64,000 bases of DNA from contig NZ_CP015405.2 of assembly GCF_001689125.2 (NCBI RefSeq), positions 4,614,501 to 4,678,500 on the forward strand, given 5' to 3'. The notes under the pieces are model-generated. The model ran no database searches and had not been told where the DNA came from. It saw nothing but the letters and a program-made list of their open reading frames with translations. The translations under genes and the position numbers were made by a program. How positions within the stretch are numbered: the stretch's first letter is position 1; every line of letters begins with the position of its first letter. The DNA comes from Blautia pseudococcoides. GTDB taxonomy: Bacteria > Bacillota > Clostridia > Lachnospirales > Lachnospiraceae. Positions 16,300 to 25,099 of this stretch are shown piece by piece.

Positions 16300-17529
16300 G
16301 TGAAAAAATATATTTTGGGGATTTTATTGGGAGTGAGTATTTTATGTGCCGGATGCGGCGGGAAGGACAGTAAAAGGCAGGAAGCACCCGGGAATCAGGA
16401 GGAAGGCAGGGGGGAGATAACCCTCATGCACCCGGATGCGGAAAAGGCAGAATTCCGGCAGTATATAGAGAAAGCGGAAAAAGAACTGGATCTGGACATC
16501 CATCTGCTTGCCAGCCCGGTCAATGCGGACAACCGCCATGCCCGCATATCCACCATTCTCTCTTCCGGGGACACTTCTGTTGATGTGATCGCGGTGAATG
16601 ATGAGATGATCCAGGAATTTAAGTATCAGGGATATCTGGAGCCGCTGGGGGAAGATGTGATGTCCAAGGAGATACGTTCCTGCTATCCCGGAGACTATAT
16701 GGAGAAAACCGTCATGGCGGAGGGAAAAGTATATTCCGTCCCCTATGTGATGGACCTTATGGTTTTCTGGGTAAATGAAAAGTTTCTGGATAAAGCCGGA
16801 CTTGATGCTGTGAACAGTCAGGAAGATTTTGAAACGCTTCTGGACGGCAGATTCGGATATGGGTATTACGGCTACGGCAGCGCCTGGGAGACCACCTATG
16901 TGTACAATGAATTATCCCAGTTCATCCACATGTTTGGAGGAACATACGGGGATTGGGAGGATGAAAATACAAGACGGGCCCTTGCCTTTCTGCACGGCAT
17001 GGCAGAGAAGGACCTGACACCCAGGGAACAGCTTGTGGACCAGTATGAACAGATGGAACAAAAATTCATACAGGGAAAATACGGCGCTATTTTCATGTAC
17101 AGCGGCGCCATGGATACCTTTCTTCGGGCAGGGGTGTACGGGGATGATAAAATCCACGCGGCTCCCATGCCTCTGTTCAAAGCCAACGCTACGAACGTGG
17201 CTACATGGCAGTATGTGCTCAATAAGGCGTCTGTCCACAAAGAGGCTGCAAAGAAATTCCTGTCCTATGCAGCGGGCCGGGAAGGGAGCACTGCCTATGC
17301 GGATCATATGAAGAAACTGCCGGCCCGGCTTGACATTATCAGGGAGGGGAACCTGGACATACCGGATCTGGATATCCTGAAAAAATACGCGGAGGAACTG
17401 GAACTGAAATCCCGCCCTCTGTCAAAAACACCCATGAAGGATATCAAGGCCATAGGAGAGCTTTTTCAGCAGTATATCACAGATGAGATAAGCCTGGATG
17501 AATTTTGCCAAAGGGCAGTATTGCCCTGA
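16300..17529 (+). CDS. ABC sugar-binding lipoprotein, second copy
   Basis: The start is GTG 16300 (AAGGTG site upstream), only 10 bases after the GH172 stop. The signal peptide ends in a lipobox (ILCAGC, Cys19) and the protein has 409 residues. It is clearly related to the first binding protein: STILSSGDTSVDVIAVNDEM matches the corresponding block there, and YGSAWETTYVYNELSQFIHM and NKASVHKEAAKKFLSYA also align. The two copies differ widely elsewhere, suggesting different but related ligands, or that one serves sensing through YesM. Confidence 0.9.
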   Translation: MKKYILGILLGVSILCAGCGGKDSKRQEAPGNQEEGRGEITLMHPDAEKAEFRQYIEKAEKELDLDIHLLASPVNADNRHARISTILSSGDTSVDVIAVNDEMIQEFKYQGYLEPLGEDVMSKEIRSCYPGDYMEKTVMAEGKVYSVPYVMDLMVFWVNEKFLDKAGLDAVNSQEDFETLLDGRFGYGYYGYGSAWETTYVYNELSQFIHMFGGTYGDWEDENTRRALAFLHGMAEKDLTPREQLVDQYEQMEQKFIQGKYGAIFMYSGAMDTFLRAGVYGDDKIHAAPMPLFKANATNVATWQYVLNKASVHKEAAKKFLSYAAGREGSTAYADHMKKLPARLDIIREGNLDIPDLDILKKYAEELELKSRPLSKTPMKDIKAIGELFQQYITDEISLDEFCQRAVLP

Positions 17530-17549
17530 GGCTTTTCTTATGCTAGAAT
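17521..17549 (+). promoter_or_regulatory. Probable promoter for the malic enzyme gene
   Basis: TTGCCC (17521-17526), 17 bases, TAGAAT (17544-17549), overlapping the end of the sugar operon. The gene starts 95 bases further on, so a leader of about 85 bases is predicted. Confidence 0.5.
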
Positions 17550-17643
17550 AAAAGCGCACACAGTTTTCTAACTGCAGATGCAGCAGGGGGCTGTGTGTAC
17601 AGAAGCAAACAACATGAGATTCCATAGGAAAAGGAGATAAATC

Positions 17644-18816
17644 ATGAACGCAAAAGAATTCGCTTTAAAACAGCATGAGGAATGGAATGGCAAGATTGAA
17701 GTGATCAGCCGTGCAAAGCTGGAGACCCCGGAGGATTTGGCAGTGGCATACACACCTGGTGTAGCGGAGCCTTGCTTAAAGATCGCCGAGGATGTAGATT
17801 TATCCTATAAGTATACAAGACGCCACAATATGGTAGCAGTTGTGACCGACGGAAGCGCAGTTCTGGGTCTGGGAGACATTGGACCGGAGGCGGGTATGCC
17901 GGTTATGGAAGGAAAATGTGTGCTCTTTAAAGAATTCGGAGATGTGGACGCATTTCCTTTATGTATCAGAAGCAATGATGTGGACGAGATCGTAAACACA
18001 GTCCGTCTGCTGGCAGGAAGCTTCGGCGGTGTAAACCTGGAGGATATCTCCGCGCCGCGCTGCTTTGAGATAGAGAGAAAGCTGAAAGAATGCTGTGATA
18101 TTCCCATCTTCCACGACGACCAGCACGGAACAGCCGTTGTCACCGCTGCCGCCATGCTCAATGCCTTAAAGCTCACAGGCAGAAAGCTGGAGGAGATCAA
18201 AGTGGTTACATCAGGCGCAGGTGCAGCAGGAATTGCCATTATCAAGCTGCTGGTAAGCCTGGGACTGAAGACGGTTATCATGTGCGACAGAAAAGGCGCC
18301 ATCTATGAAGGACGGGGCGACTTAAATGCAGAGAAAGAGGAGATGGCTAAGATCAGCAACCGCGGCATGGAAAAAGGCAGCCTGGCTGATGTGCTGAAGG
18401 GGGCTGATGTGTTCATCGGTGTTTCCGCTCCGGGAACTGTGACAGAGGAGATGGTGAAGACCATGGCTCCCAACCCCATTCTCTTCCCAATGGCAAATCC
18501 GGTACCGGAGATCATGCCTGACCTTGCAAAGGCAGCAGGAGCAGCCGTTGTGGGAACCGGAAGAAGTGATTTCCCCAACCAGATCAACAACGTTCTGGCT
18601 TTCCCGGGGATTTTCCGCGGCGCGCTGGATGTGAGGGCTAAGGACATTAACGATGAGATGAAAGTGGCGGCAGCCTATGCCATCGCTGGTCTTATTGATG
18701 AGAAAGAGCTGACACCGGACTACATCATCCCGAATCCCTTTGACAAACGTGTGGCAAAGGCGGTTGCCCAGGCAGTGGCAAAAGCGGCCAGAGACACAGG
18801 CGTGAGCAGAATCTGA
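17644..18816 (+). CDS. Malic enzyme (NAD(P)-dependent, oxaloacetate-decarboxylating)
   Basis: A 390-residue protein of the short bacterial type. The N-terminal malic domain has AYTPGVAEPC with the catalytic Tyr36 and a metal site around FHDDQHGTAVV. The NAD-binding half has SGAGAAGIAI and the FPMANPVPEI block. It converts malate to pyruvate and CO2. The promoter at 17521 and terminator at 18836 make it monocistronic. Whether NAD or NADP is preferred is not clear, though most Firmicutes enzymes of this size use NAD. Confidence 0.93.
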   Translation: MNAKEFALKQHEEWNGKIEVISRAKLETPEDLAVAYTPGVAEPCLKIAEDVDLSYKYTRRHNMVAVVTDGSAVLGLGDIGPEAGMPVMEGKCVLFKEFGDVDAFPLCIRSNDVDEIVNTVRLLAGSFGGVNLEDISAPRCFEIERKLKECCDIPIFHDDQHGTAVVTAAAMLNALKLTGRKLEEIKVVTSGAGAAGIAIIKLLVSLGLKTVIMCDRKGAIYEGRGDLNAEKEEMAKISNRGMEKGSLADVLKGADVFIGVSAPGTVTEEMVKTMAPNPILFPMANPVPEIMPDLAKAAGAAVVGTGRSDFPNQINNVLAFPGIFRGALDVRAKDINDEMKVAAAYAIAGLIDEKELTPDYIIPNPFDKRVAKAVAQAVAKAARDTGVSRI

Positions 18817-18835
18817 GAATAACCGGATAAATATT

Positions 18836-18886
18836 AAAATGGCTGTATTTCCGCCTCCGAAAGGATAGTGGAAATACAGCCATTTT
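18836..18886 (+). terminator. Terminator after the malic enzyme gene
   Basis: AAAATGGCTGTATTTCC (18836-18852) and GGAAATACAGCCATTTT (18870-18886) form a perfect 17-bp stem. The A-rich start and T-rich end allow it to work in both directions. Confidence 0.85.
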
Positions 18887-19096
18887 CTTACATAGGATAG
18901 TACCCTTTACGCCCAAAACCACCGGATCTGCCGGAAAAATGCCCGGAGCTTTTTCCGGGGCCATTGCCGAAAATGGATGGGACAGGCAGGGAAGAAACCT
19001 TAGTGACGAAACGGTTCGGCCCGTCCATGGAAAAAGCCAGGTGAGGACTGCCGCCCCTATCTCATGATAGGAATCTTCCGTAAAAGATTTGCGGAG

Positions 19097-19393
19097 TCAG
19101 ATGGATTTTGAAGAATAGGCCAGAAGCAGGCAGCCTCCCAGATACAGGGAAAGCGCTGCCAGTATTCTTCCGGTCCTCCCCCGCAGTGACGGCGATAAAC
19201 ATATGCCCAGGGATTTTCCTCAGATAAGGGGTAACCAGACGCCGGAAACCAGTTTTTGTACCATTTCTCCGAAAGTCAGCGTTTTCTTTGAAAAATAGCC
19301 CGATATAAAAATAAACGAAGGCATGTGGAAGGAAGAGATCATCCATTTCAGCCCGGATAAAAACAGGTGCAAATAGAAATTTTGGGCTGGATA
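19097..19393 (-). pseudogene. Acyltransferase-3 family remnant
   Basis: The minus strand reads WMISSFHMPSFIFISGYFS and TFGEMVQKLVSGVWLPLI, typical of membrane O-acyltransferases of the OafA or fucose-acetylase type (HMPxFxFxSGYF). An in-frame stop follows at 19220-19222, and then about 40 more residues with a hydrophobic stretch (LAALSLYLGGCLLLAYSS) to a second stop. Neither end has a start or a ribosome site. The gene is broken at both ends. The 18890-19096 stretch shows more open but unassignable sequence and no other gene. Confidence 0.6.
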
Positions 19394-19429
19394 ACGGTAA
19401 GTGTTGGATAAATTTACAAAGAAATGGAT

Positions 19430-19457
19430 TTGCGTTCTGAAAAATATTTGTTATAAT
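19430..19457 (+). promoter_or_regulatory. Promoter for the CapA-family gene
   Basis: TTGCGT (19430-19435), 16 bases, TATAAT (19452-19457). The predicted transcript start near 19464 argues for the downstream ATG at 19542 as the true start. Confidence 0.65.
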
Positions 19458-19541
19458 GGTTATTAATAGTGTAAAATGAAACTGACACCGGAATACAGTT
19501 GTAATCCGTTACAGCAGAATCAGGCAGAAAAGGGTGAATAT

Positions 19542-20975
19542 ATGAACGAAGATGAAAAAAGAGAGATTGAGAGAAAGAAACGGATCCAGGCTCGTGAAGA
19601 GAGACGCCGTCAGCAGGTAATGAAACAAAGGATGATTCTGGCAGGTGCAGCCGTTTTAATATTACTGGTCATTATTGTGAGCGTCGCTGTGGGCAACCAC
19701 AAGAAAAAAGTAAAACAGGAAGAGGAGATCAAAGCCGCCCAGCAGAAGAAAGCGGAGGAAGAGGCAAAAAAGCAGGAGGCGGACAGCGAACTGCGTTTCC
19801 TGGCAGTAGGTGACAACATTCTGCAGGATGCTTTGATCGAATCGGGAAAAGAGAGCGAAGAAACCTGGAATTATGATGCCCTGTACGCACAGGTGGCAGA
19901 AGATATCCAGAGCGCTGACCTTGCTTGTGTCAATCAGGAACCACCTTTTGTCAATGACCATAAGGATGTATCCGGGAGCGGGCTTATGGGAACGCCCCTT
20001 GAAGCCGGGGATGCGCTGGCAAAGGCAGGATTTGATCTGGTGACTCAGGCCACCAACCATGCTTTTGATAAGGGCAGGCCGGGAATCCTGAATTCAGCCG
20101 CTTTTTGGCAGACACAGCATGCGGATGTTCAGCTTCTGGGCATTCACGGGGATGAGGCGGACGCGGAGAACCGTGTGAAAGTCATTGATAAGAAGAACAT
20201 GAAGATCGCCGTGATGAATTACACATACGGGGTGGATGAGGATGCCGGCTTTTCCGAAGCGGACTCTTATATGATCAATGTCTACGCAGAGGATAAGGTA
20301 AAGGCAGATGTGGAGAAAGCAAAAGGGGAAGCGGACTTTGTCATGGTATTCCTTCACGCCGGAGCTGAGTATTCAGAGGAATTTTCTGACACGGCGAAGC
20401 AGAGGATTGATTTCCTGGCAGCGCAGGGAGTGGATGCTGTAATCTGCAGCAATCCCCATGTTCTGCAGGCGTATGGCATGATGCCGCGGCAGGATGGGAA
20501 AAATATGCTGGTTTACAGCTCACTTGGCAATTTTGTTTCCGCGGATGATCAGATCAAAGGTCTTGTGGGAGGCATGGCAGATTTTACACTGAAAAAGGAC
20601 GGCAAAACAGGGGAAGTGACCGTCAGTGATTATAAGATGACGCCCCTTGTCATGCATTATGACAGTGAAAAGAAAAACTGTGCAGTGTACAAGGTCTCAG
20701 ACTATACAGAGGAGCTGGCGAAAGAACACGGCATACACCGGCAGACAGAGGAGACATTTACTTTGGACAGCATCAAGGAGCATGCTGCAAAGTATGAATC
20801 CCCACAGGCATTCCCCGCCTCGGAACAGAGCGGTTCTGACGCACCGGAGACAGAAGTGAAGGGAAAAGGCGTGTCCGATGGGGAGTCAGATGATCCGGAG
20901 GACAGCGGTTCAGACACCAAGAAAGAGAATACGGATAAAAAGGAAAGCACTTCAGGCGTCGAAAACAGAGCCTGA
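19542..20975 (+). CDS. CapA-family protein (poly-gamma-glutamate capsule type metallophosphatase fold)
   Basis: I use ATG 19542 (MNEDEKREIERKKRIQ); a start at 19476 is possible but lies almost on the promoter. The 477-residue protein has a basic N terminus and one membrane helix (about 30-48), then a charged linker. The extracytoplasmic CapA domain (about 80-390) has the metal-binding motifs AVGDNILQDAL, TNHAFDKG, FLHAGAEYS and CSNPHVLQAYG, and the acidic Ser/Glu/Asp-rich tail looks disordered. No other capsule genes adjoin it. CapA-like proteins also occur singly in Clostridia, where the substrate is unknown. Confidence 0.88.
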   Translation: MNEDEKREIERKKRIQAREERRRQQVMKQRMILAGAAVLILLVIIVSVAVGNHKKKVKQEEEIKAAQQKKAEEEAKKQEADSELRFLAVGDNILQDALIESGKESEETWNYDALYAQVAEDIQSADLACVNQEPPFVNDHKDVSGSGLMGTPLEAGDALAKAGFDLVTQATNHAFDKGRPGILNSAAFWQTQHADVQLLGIHGDEADAENRVKVIDKKNMKIAVMNYTYGVDEDAGFSEADSYMINVYAEDKVKADVEKAKGEADFVMVFLHAGAEYSEEFSDTAKQRIDFLAAQGVDAVICSNPHVLQAYGMMPRQDGKNMLVYSSLGNFVSADDQIKGLVGGMADFTLKKDGKTGEVTVSDYKMTPLVMHYDSEKKNCAVYKVSDYTEELAKEHGIHRQTEETFTLDSIKEHAAKYESPQAFPASEQSGSDAPETEVKGKGVSDGESDDPEDSGSDTKKENTDKKESTSGVENRA

Positions 20976-20980
20976 ACTTA

Positions 20981-21012
20981 GGGCGGAGATGTGTAAGGAC
21001 ACAGCTCCGCCC
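20981..21012 (+). terminator. Terminator after the CapA gene
   Basis: GGGCGGAG (20981-20988) pairs with CTCCGCCC (21005-21012), extended by an internal TGTG/CACA pairing and followed by TTTATTC. It also lies downstream of the convergent small gene at 21030. Confidence 0.75.
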
Positions 21013-21029
21013 TTTATTCGGAAGATCCT

Positions 21030-21299
21030 TTAATCTTCGGCATATTGTTCTGGAGAGAATGGATAGACCTCTTTGTAAGAGTCCAGTTCTGCCTGACTGG
21101 TGGGTGGTTTATACATGAGCCCAGTCATCTCCATAGCTGCCTGTCCGTCTAAGTCATCGGAGGAGCTGGATTCCACGTGGTAAACATCCTTGCTCCCCCC
21201 CTTTCCTCCGGTGCCGCTTCCCTGGCCCTTGCCGCCTTTGCCGCCTCTGTGGCAGTTTTCAGAATTTTTATATTCATTTGATTCGGTGATATCTTTCAT
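21030..21299 (-). CDS. Gly/Lys-rich small protein of unknown function
   Basis: I start it at 21299 (MKDITESNEYKN), with GAAAGGA upstream, giving 89 residues. A longer frame to 21383 has no ribosome site. Residues 15-38 are a low-complexity GGKGG/GTGGKGG segment next to NCHRG. Then come an acidic serine run and a C-terminal tail ending FSPEQYAED. No signal peptide, membrane helix or known domain is visible. The composition is unlike a frame shadow, and the opposite strand has no gene. The role is unknown. Confidence 0.55.
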   Translation of the reverse strand: MKDITESNEYKNSENCHRGGKGGKGQGSGTGGKGGSKDVYHVESSSSDDLDGQAAMEMTGLMYKPPTSQAELDSYKEVYPFSPEQYAED

Positions 21300-21363
21300 T
21301 TCGCAAGTTTCCTTTCTGCGTTTTTTGTAGTAATAGTATGTGCGGAAAATATGGGAAAATGCA

Positions 21364-21393
21364 TTGACAAACAAAACAGCCATAGTCTATGCT
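21364..21393 (+). promoter_or_regulatory. Promoter for the cysK operon
   Basis: TTGACA (21364-21369), 18 bases, TATGCT (21388-21393), 49 bases before the cysK start. Confidence 0.65.
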
Positions 21394-21441
21394 TTTACCT
21401 GACAAGAGAGAAACGGAAAAATTTTAAGGAGTGTATAGTAT

Positions 21442-22371
21442 ATGGAAAATATTAAGAAAAGCGCTTCACAGCTTATCGGCAATACGCCGCTTTTGGAGCT
21501 GTGTAATTACGAAAAGAAATATGGGCTGCCAGCGCATGTTATAGCAAAACTGGAGTATTTCAACCCGGCAGGCAGCGCCAAGGACCGGGTGGGCCTTCGC
21601 ATGATCGAGAAAGCAGAGCAGGAAGGAAAGCTAAAGCCTGGAGCCACAATTATAGAGCCTACTTCCGGAAATACAGGGATCGGCATTGCTTCCGTGGCGG
21701 CTGCCAAGGGTTATCACGCCATTCTCACCATGCCTGAGACCATGAGTGTGGAGCGGCAGAAACTGCTTCGCGCCTATGGGGCGGAGGTGGTTCTTACGGA
21801 CGGGAAAAAAGGGATGCAGGGCAGCATAGAGAAAGCAGAAGAACTTAAGCGCACCATACCCGGTTCGGTCATTATGGGGCAGTTTGACAATGAAGCTAAC
21901 CCGGAGGCACATGAAACTGCCACAGGCCCTGAGATTTACAGGGACACAGACGGCAGGGTAGATATTTTTGTTGCCACAGTGGGAACAGGGGGAACGCTGA
22001 CGGGTACAGGCAGATATTTGAAAAAACAAAACCCCGGTATTCGGATCGTGGCAGTGGAACCTGCGGAATCTCCTCTATTATCAGGAGGTCAGGCAGGAGC
22101 ACACGGTATTCAGGGAATCGGGGCTAATTTCATTCCCGGTATTCTGGACAGGGATATTTATGATGAGATTATCTGTGTCACCACAGAGGATGCCTATAAA
22201 ACAGGAAATGATATAGCCAAATGTGAAGGGATCCTTGTTGGGATTTCCTCCGGAGCGGCTGTGTGGGCAGCGGCTCAATTGGCCCGGCGTCCGGAAAATA
22301 AGGGTAAAAACATAGTAACCCTTCTTCCGGACACAGGAGACCACTATCTTTCAACTACAATGTATGACTAA
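21442..22371 (+). CDS. cysK: Cysteine synthase (O-acetylserine sulfhydrylase)
   Basis: A 309-residue PLP enzyme of fold type II with AAGGAG upstream. Lys47 in NPAGSAKDR carries the cofactor, EPTSGNTGIGIA is the substrate loop, and GTGGTLTGTGRY binds phosphate. It makes cysteine from O-acetylserine and sulfide. It starts a three-gene plus-strand operon with a MATE exporter (19-base gap) and a YbaK-type deacylase (12-base gap). No cysE or T-box is seen here. Confidence 0.93.
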   Translation: MENIKKSASQLIGNTPLLELCNYEKKYGLPAHVIAKLEYFNPAGSAKDRVGLRMIEKAEQEGKLKPGATIIEPTSGNTGIGIASVAAAKGYHAILTMPETMSVERQKLLRAYGAEVVLTDGKKGMQGSIEKAEELKRTIPGSVIMGQFDNEANPEAHETATGPEIYRDTDGRVDIFVATVGTGGTLTGTGRYLKKQNPGIRIVAVEPAESPLLSGGQAGAHGIQGIGANFIPGILDRDIYDEIICVTTEDAYKTGNDIAKCEGILVGISSGAAVWAAAQLARRPENKGKNIVTLLPDTGDHYLSTTMYD

Positions 22372-22390
22372 AGCAGAGGAATGACAAAAT

Positions 22391-23734
22391 ATGAAACAGA
22401 CAGAAAATATCATGGGGACAAAAAAGGTGCTTCCGCTTCTTGTTTCCATGTCCATACCACCCATGGTGTCCATGATGATACAGGCACTTTACAATATTGT
22501 GGACAGCATGTATGTTGCAAGGGTCAGTGAAAATGCCCTGACAGCAGTTTCCCTGGCCTATCCCCTCCAGAATTTGATCCTGGCAGTGTCCGTGGGCTTT
22601 GGCATTGGTCTGAATGCCTGCGTTGCCAGGGCTTTGGGGGCAAAAAATGTAAAAGAGACAGAGGCAGCGGCAGCTCATGGTATGATACTGACAGCCGTGC
22701 ACAGTATCCTCTTCATACTGGTTGGCCTTCTGCTGGTAAAACCCTTTATTGGCATGTTTACCCAGGATGCGCAGATTTATAAAATGAGTTGTGAGTACGC
22801 CAGTATTGTGCTTTGCTTTTCTTTTGGCAGCATGTACCACCTCTTTGCAGAGAAAATCTTTCAGTCCGTGGGCAATATGGTACTCCCCATGTTCTTCCAG
22901 GCCATCGGTGCGGTTCTGAATATTATTCTGGACCCCATCATGATCTTCGGACTGCTGGGATTCCCTGCTATGGGAGTGAAAGGGGCAGCGGTGGCTACTG
23001 TCACGGCACAGATCACAGCGGGGATCATAGCTATGGTCTGCTATCTGAAGAAATGCACCCAGGTAAAACTGGACTTTCACGGTTTTCGCTTTGACTGGGA
23101 AATTGTAAAAAAGATTTATATGGTGGGTATCCCCTCTGCCATTATGATTTCCATGCCCTCCCTGCTGGTAGGTGCCTTGAACTCCATACTGGCCGCCTTT
23201 TCAGGGACTGCTATTGCGGCTTTTGGGCTGTACATTAAGATCCAGTCCTTTGTATATATGCCGGCCAACGGGGTGGTACAGGGAATGCGGCCCATTATGA
23301 GCTACAATTACGGGGCAGGCAGCAGGAAGAGAATGATGGAGACACTGAAAAGCAGCCTTCAGGTGGCTGGTGCCATTATGTTTCTGGGGACTGTACTCTT
23401 TCTGGCGTGTCCGGAATGGATCATGAAGCTGTTTGATGCAGGGGATGAAATGATGCGGCTGGGGGTTCCCATGCTGCGCATTATCAGCCTTGGTTTTGTG
23501 GTGTCCACTGTAGGATGCGTACTCTCCGGCTCTTTTGAGGCACTGGGACAGGGACTGCACTCCCTTCTGATCTCCATACTGAGACAGCTTGTGATCATTG
23601 TGCCGCTGTCTGCTTTGTTCTGCAGAATATGGGGCATATACGGCGTGTGGGTGACTTTCCCTCTGGCGGAGGCCATTGCAGCGGCAGCAGCAGTGATTCT
23701 GTTTAAACGGTACATGAAGAGATCAGAGATGTAG
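22391..23734 (+). CDS. MATE family efflux transporter
   Basis: A 447-residue protein with 12 predicted membrane helices in two homologous halves, the usual MATE length. The N-terminal block SIPPMVSMMIQALYNIVDSM matches the family's entry motif. It exports an organic cation, drug or metabolite against H+ or Na+. It lies between cysK and ybaK with short gaps, but nothing in the protein names a substrate. A link to cysteine or sulfur stress is only suggested by position. Confidence 0.9.
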   Translation: MKQTENIMGTKKVLPLLVSMSIPPMVSMMIQALYNIVDSMYVARVSENALTAVSLAYPLQNLILAVSVGFGIGLNACVARALGAKNVKETEAAAAHGMILTAVHSILFILVGLLLVKPFIGMFTQDAQIYKMSCEYASIVLCFSFGSMYHLFAEKIFQSVGNMVLPMFFQAIGAVLNIILDPIMIFGLLGFPAMGVKGAAVATVTAQITAGIIAMVCYLKKCTQVKLDFHGFRFDWEIVKKIYMVGIPSAIMISMPSLLVGALNSILAAFSGTAIAAFGLYIKIQSFVYMPANGVVQGMRPIMSYNYGAGSRKRMMETLKSSLQVAGAIMFLGTVLFLACPEWIMKLFDAGDEMMRLGVPMLRIISLGFVVSTVGCVLSGSFEALGQGLHSLLISILRQLVIIVPLSALFCRIWGIYGVWVTFPLAEAIAAAAAVILFKRYMKRSEM

Positions 23735-23746
23735 GAAGGTGATAGA

Positions 23747-24241
23747 ATGGCAAAAAACAAGGACAAAGAAGTGAAGACAAATGCCATGAGGATCCTGGAT
23801 AAAAATAAGATTCCCTATGAGACCATCACCTATGCGTGTGATGAATTCATAGACGGCCTGCACACGGCAGAGAAGACAGGGGCTCCGGTGGAGCAGTCTT
23901 TTAAAACGCTGGTAGCCCGGGGAAAGAGTAAGGAATACTATGTTCTGGTCCTCCCTATTGCAGAGGAGGTGGACTTAAAAGCCGCAGCCAGGGTGCTGGG
24001 TGAAAAATCCATTGAGATGATCCATGTAAAAGATATCACGGCAGTGACCGGATATGTGAGAGGCGGGTGTAGTCCTCTTGGCATGAAAAAGCAGTATAAG
24101 ACCATCATCCAGGAGAGCGCTGAGAAATACAGCGGGATTTATGTGAGCGGGGGAAGGATCGGTTCAACTATTAAGGTGAACCCTGTGGATCTGGCGCGGG
24201 CGGCCCATGCCGCTTTTGCTGCTTTTACTGTAAAAGGGTAA
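23747..24241 (+). CDS. ybaK: Cys-tRNA(Pro)/Cys-tRNA(Cys) deacylase, YbaK/EbsC type
   Basis: A 164-residue protein with GAAGGTG before the start. The YbaK fold shows the conserved FKTLVARG segment, YYVLVLPIAEEVDLKA, and GYVRGGCSPLGMKKQY, the active-site region. It hydrolyses cysteine mischarged on tRNA-Pro, a proofreading task that makes sense beside cysK. It is the last gene of the operon, ended by a strong terminator. Confidence 0.9.
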   Translation: MAKNKDKEVKTNAMRILDKNKIPYETITYACDEFIDGLHTAEKTGAPVEQSFKTLVARGKSKEYYVLVLPIAEEVDLKAAARVLGEKSIEMIHVKDITAVTGYVRGGCSPLGMKKQYKTIIQESAEKYSGIYVSGGRIGSTIKVNPVDLARAAHAAFAAFTVKG

Positions 24242-24247
24242 AAAAAG

Positions 24248-24310
24248 AGAACTGTTGCGGAATGGTGAAGCACCTGTTTAAAAGGGGTTTCAACATTCCG
24301 CGACAGTTCT
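24248..24310. terminator. Bidirectional terminator between convergent genes
   Basis: AGAACTGTTGCGGAATG (24248-24264) pairs with CATTCCGCGACAGTTCT (24294-24310) over 17 bp with one mismatch. An A run lies before it and TTT after it, so it can serve both the ybaK operon and the SGNH hydrolase gene. Confidence 0.8.
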
Positions 24311-24925
24311 TTATAACTGAAAAGCATTCCTGACAATATCTGCCAGGATTTTTTGTCCCAGTCTGGTCAGGTGGATGCCGTCCGTGGTGATGGCGTCATA
24401 GCCGTGCTTCTCAATCTGCTGTTCCAGAGGCTTCTGCAGAGGAATAAAGTGAGCACTGTAGTTTCTGGCAAGCTTACGGATATTTTTGGACATTTTGTGC
24501 TGCCAGGGCACCCAGTCGTCATACGTTCCCTGTTTCGGGAAAAGAAACGGTTCCAGTGTAATGACTGCTGCTGTGGTTTCTCTGGATAGGTCAAAAAGCA
24601 TCTCATGATATGCGCGGATGCTGTCCTCCAGCATATAAAGCTTTTCCTGTTCCGAGACGTCAGCCTGTACAATAAGCCCCACATCGTTGATGCCCACCAG
24701 AATACTCACGTAATCCGGATGATAAGAAATACAATCCCTCTGCAGAACTCCGGCAATCCGCTCCGTGATATTGCCGTCCACACCTTTATTCAAAACCCGC
24801 CAGTTGGGGTTGGTTCCGGTAATATAGGCCGCGAATTCGCTGACATATCCATCACCCAGAGGATTGTCAGATGTCATTCTGCCGGCATCGGTAATGCTGT
24901 CTCCTAAAAATACAATGATACCCAT
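24311..24925 (-). CDS. SGNH/GDSL-family hydrolase
   Basis: Start at 24925 (MGIIVFLGDSITDAG), with AAGGAG 7 bases upstream. The 204-residue protein has the four SGNH blocks: FLGDSIT with the nucleophile serine, a glycine region, VGINDVG with the asparagine, and TTDGIHLTRLG with the Asp-x-x-His pair. No signal peptide is seen, so it is a cytoplasmic esterase or acetylhydrolase. The substrate is unknown. The gene stands alone. Confidence 0.9.
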   Translation of the reverse strand: MGIIVFLGDSITDAGRMTSDNPLGDGYVSEFAAYITGTNPNWRVLNKGVDGNITERIAGVLQRDCISYHPDYVSILVGINDVGLIVQADVSEQEKLYMLEDSIRAYHEMLFDLSRETTAAVITLEPFLFPKQGTYDDWVPWQHKMSKNIRKLARNYSAHFIPLQKPLEQQIEKHGYDAITTDGIHLTRLGQKILADIVRNAFQL

Positions 24926-25061
24926 AGCGATTCTCCTTCGGCATATAACCATTTTCAGGCCATCTGATTGTATAATATACTATTTTAACTGAAAATGACC
25001 GTTATTGCAAATAGTAATTTTGTGAAGGGTTGCCAAAAAGACGTTTTGGTTATTTTTTCTA
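24926..25061. other. Intergenic, no gene seen
   Basis: AT-rich spacer between the SGNH gene and the tad promoter. A minus-strand frame of 82 residues (24980-25228) spans it, but it has no ribosome site and unnatural composition, so I leave it out. Confidence 0.5.
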
Positions 25062-25090
25062 TGGACAAGTCGTGCCTGGAAGTATATAAT
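25062..25090 (+). promoter_or_regulatory. Promoter of the tad pilus operon
   Basis: TGGACA (25062-25067), 17 bases, TATAAT (25085-25090). The first gene starts at 25313, so a leader of about 215 bases is predicted. Confidence 0.6.
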
Positions 25091-25099
25091 CATCTTCAA

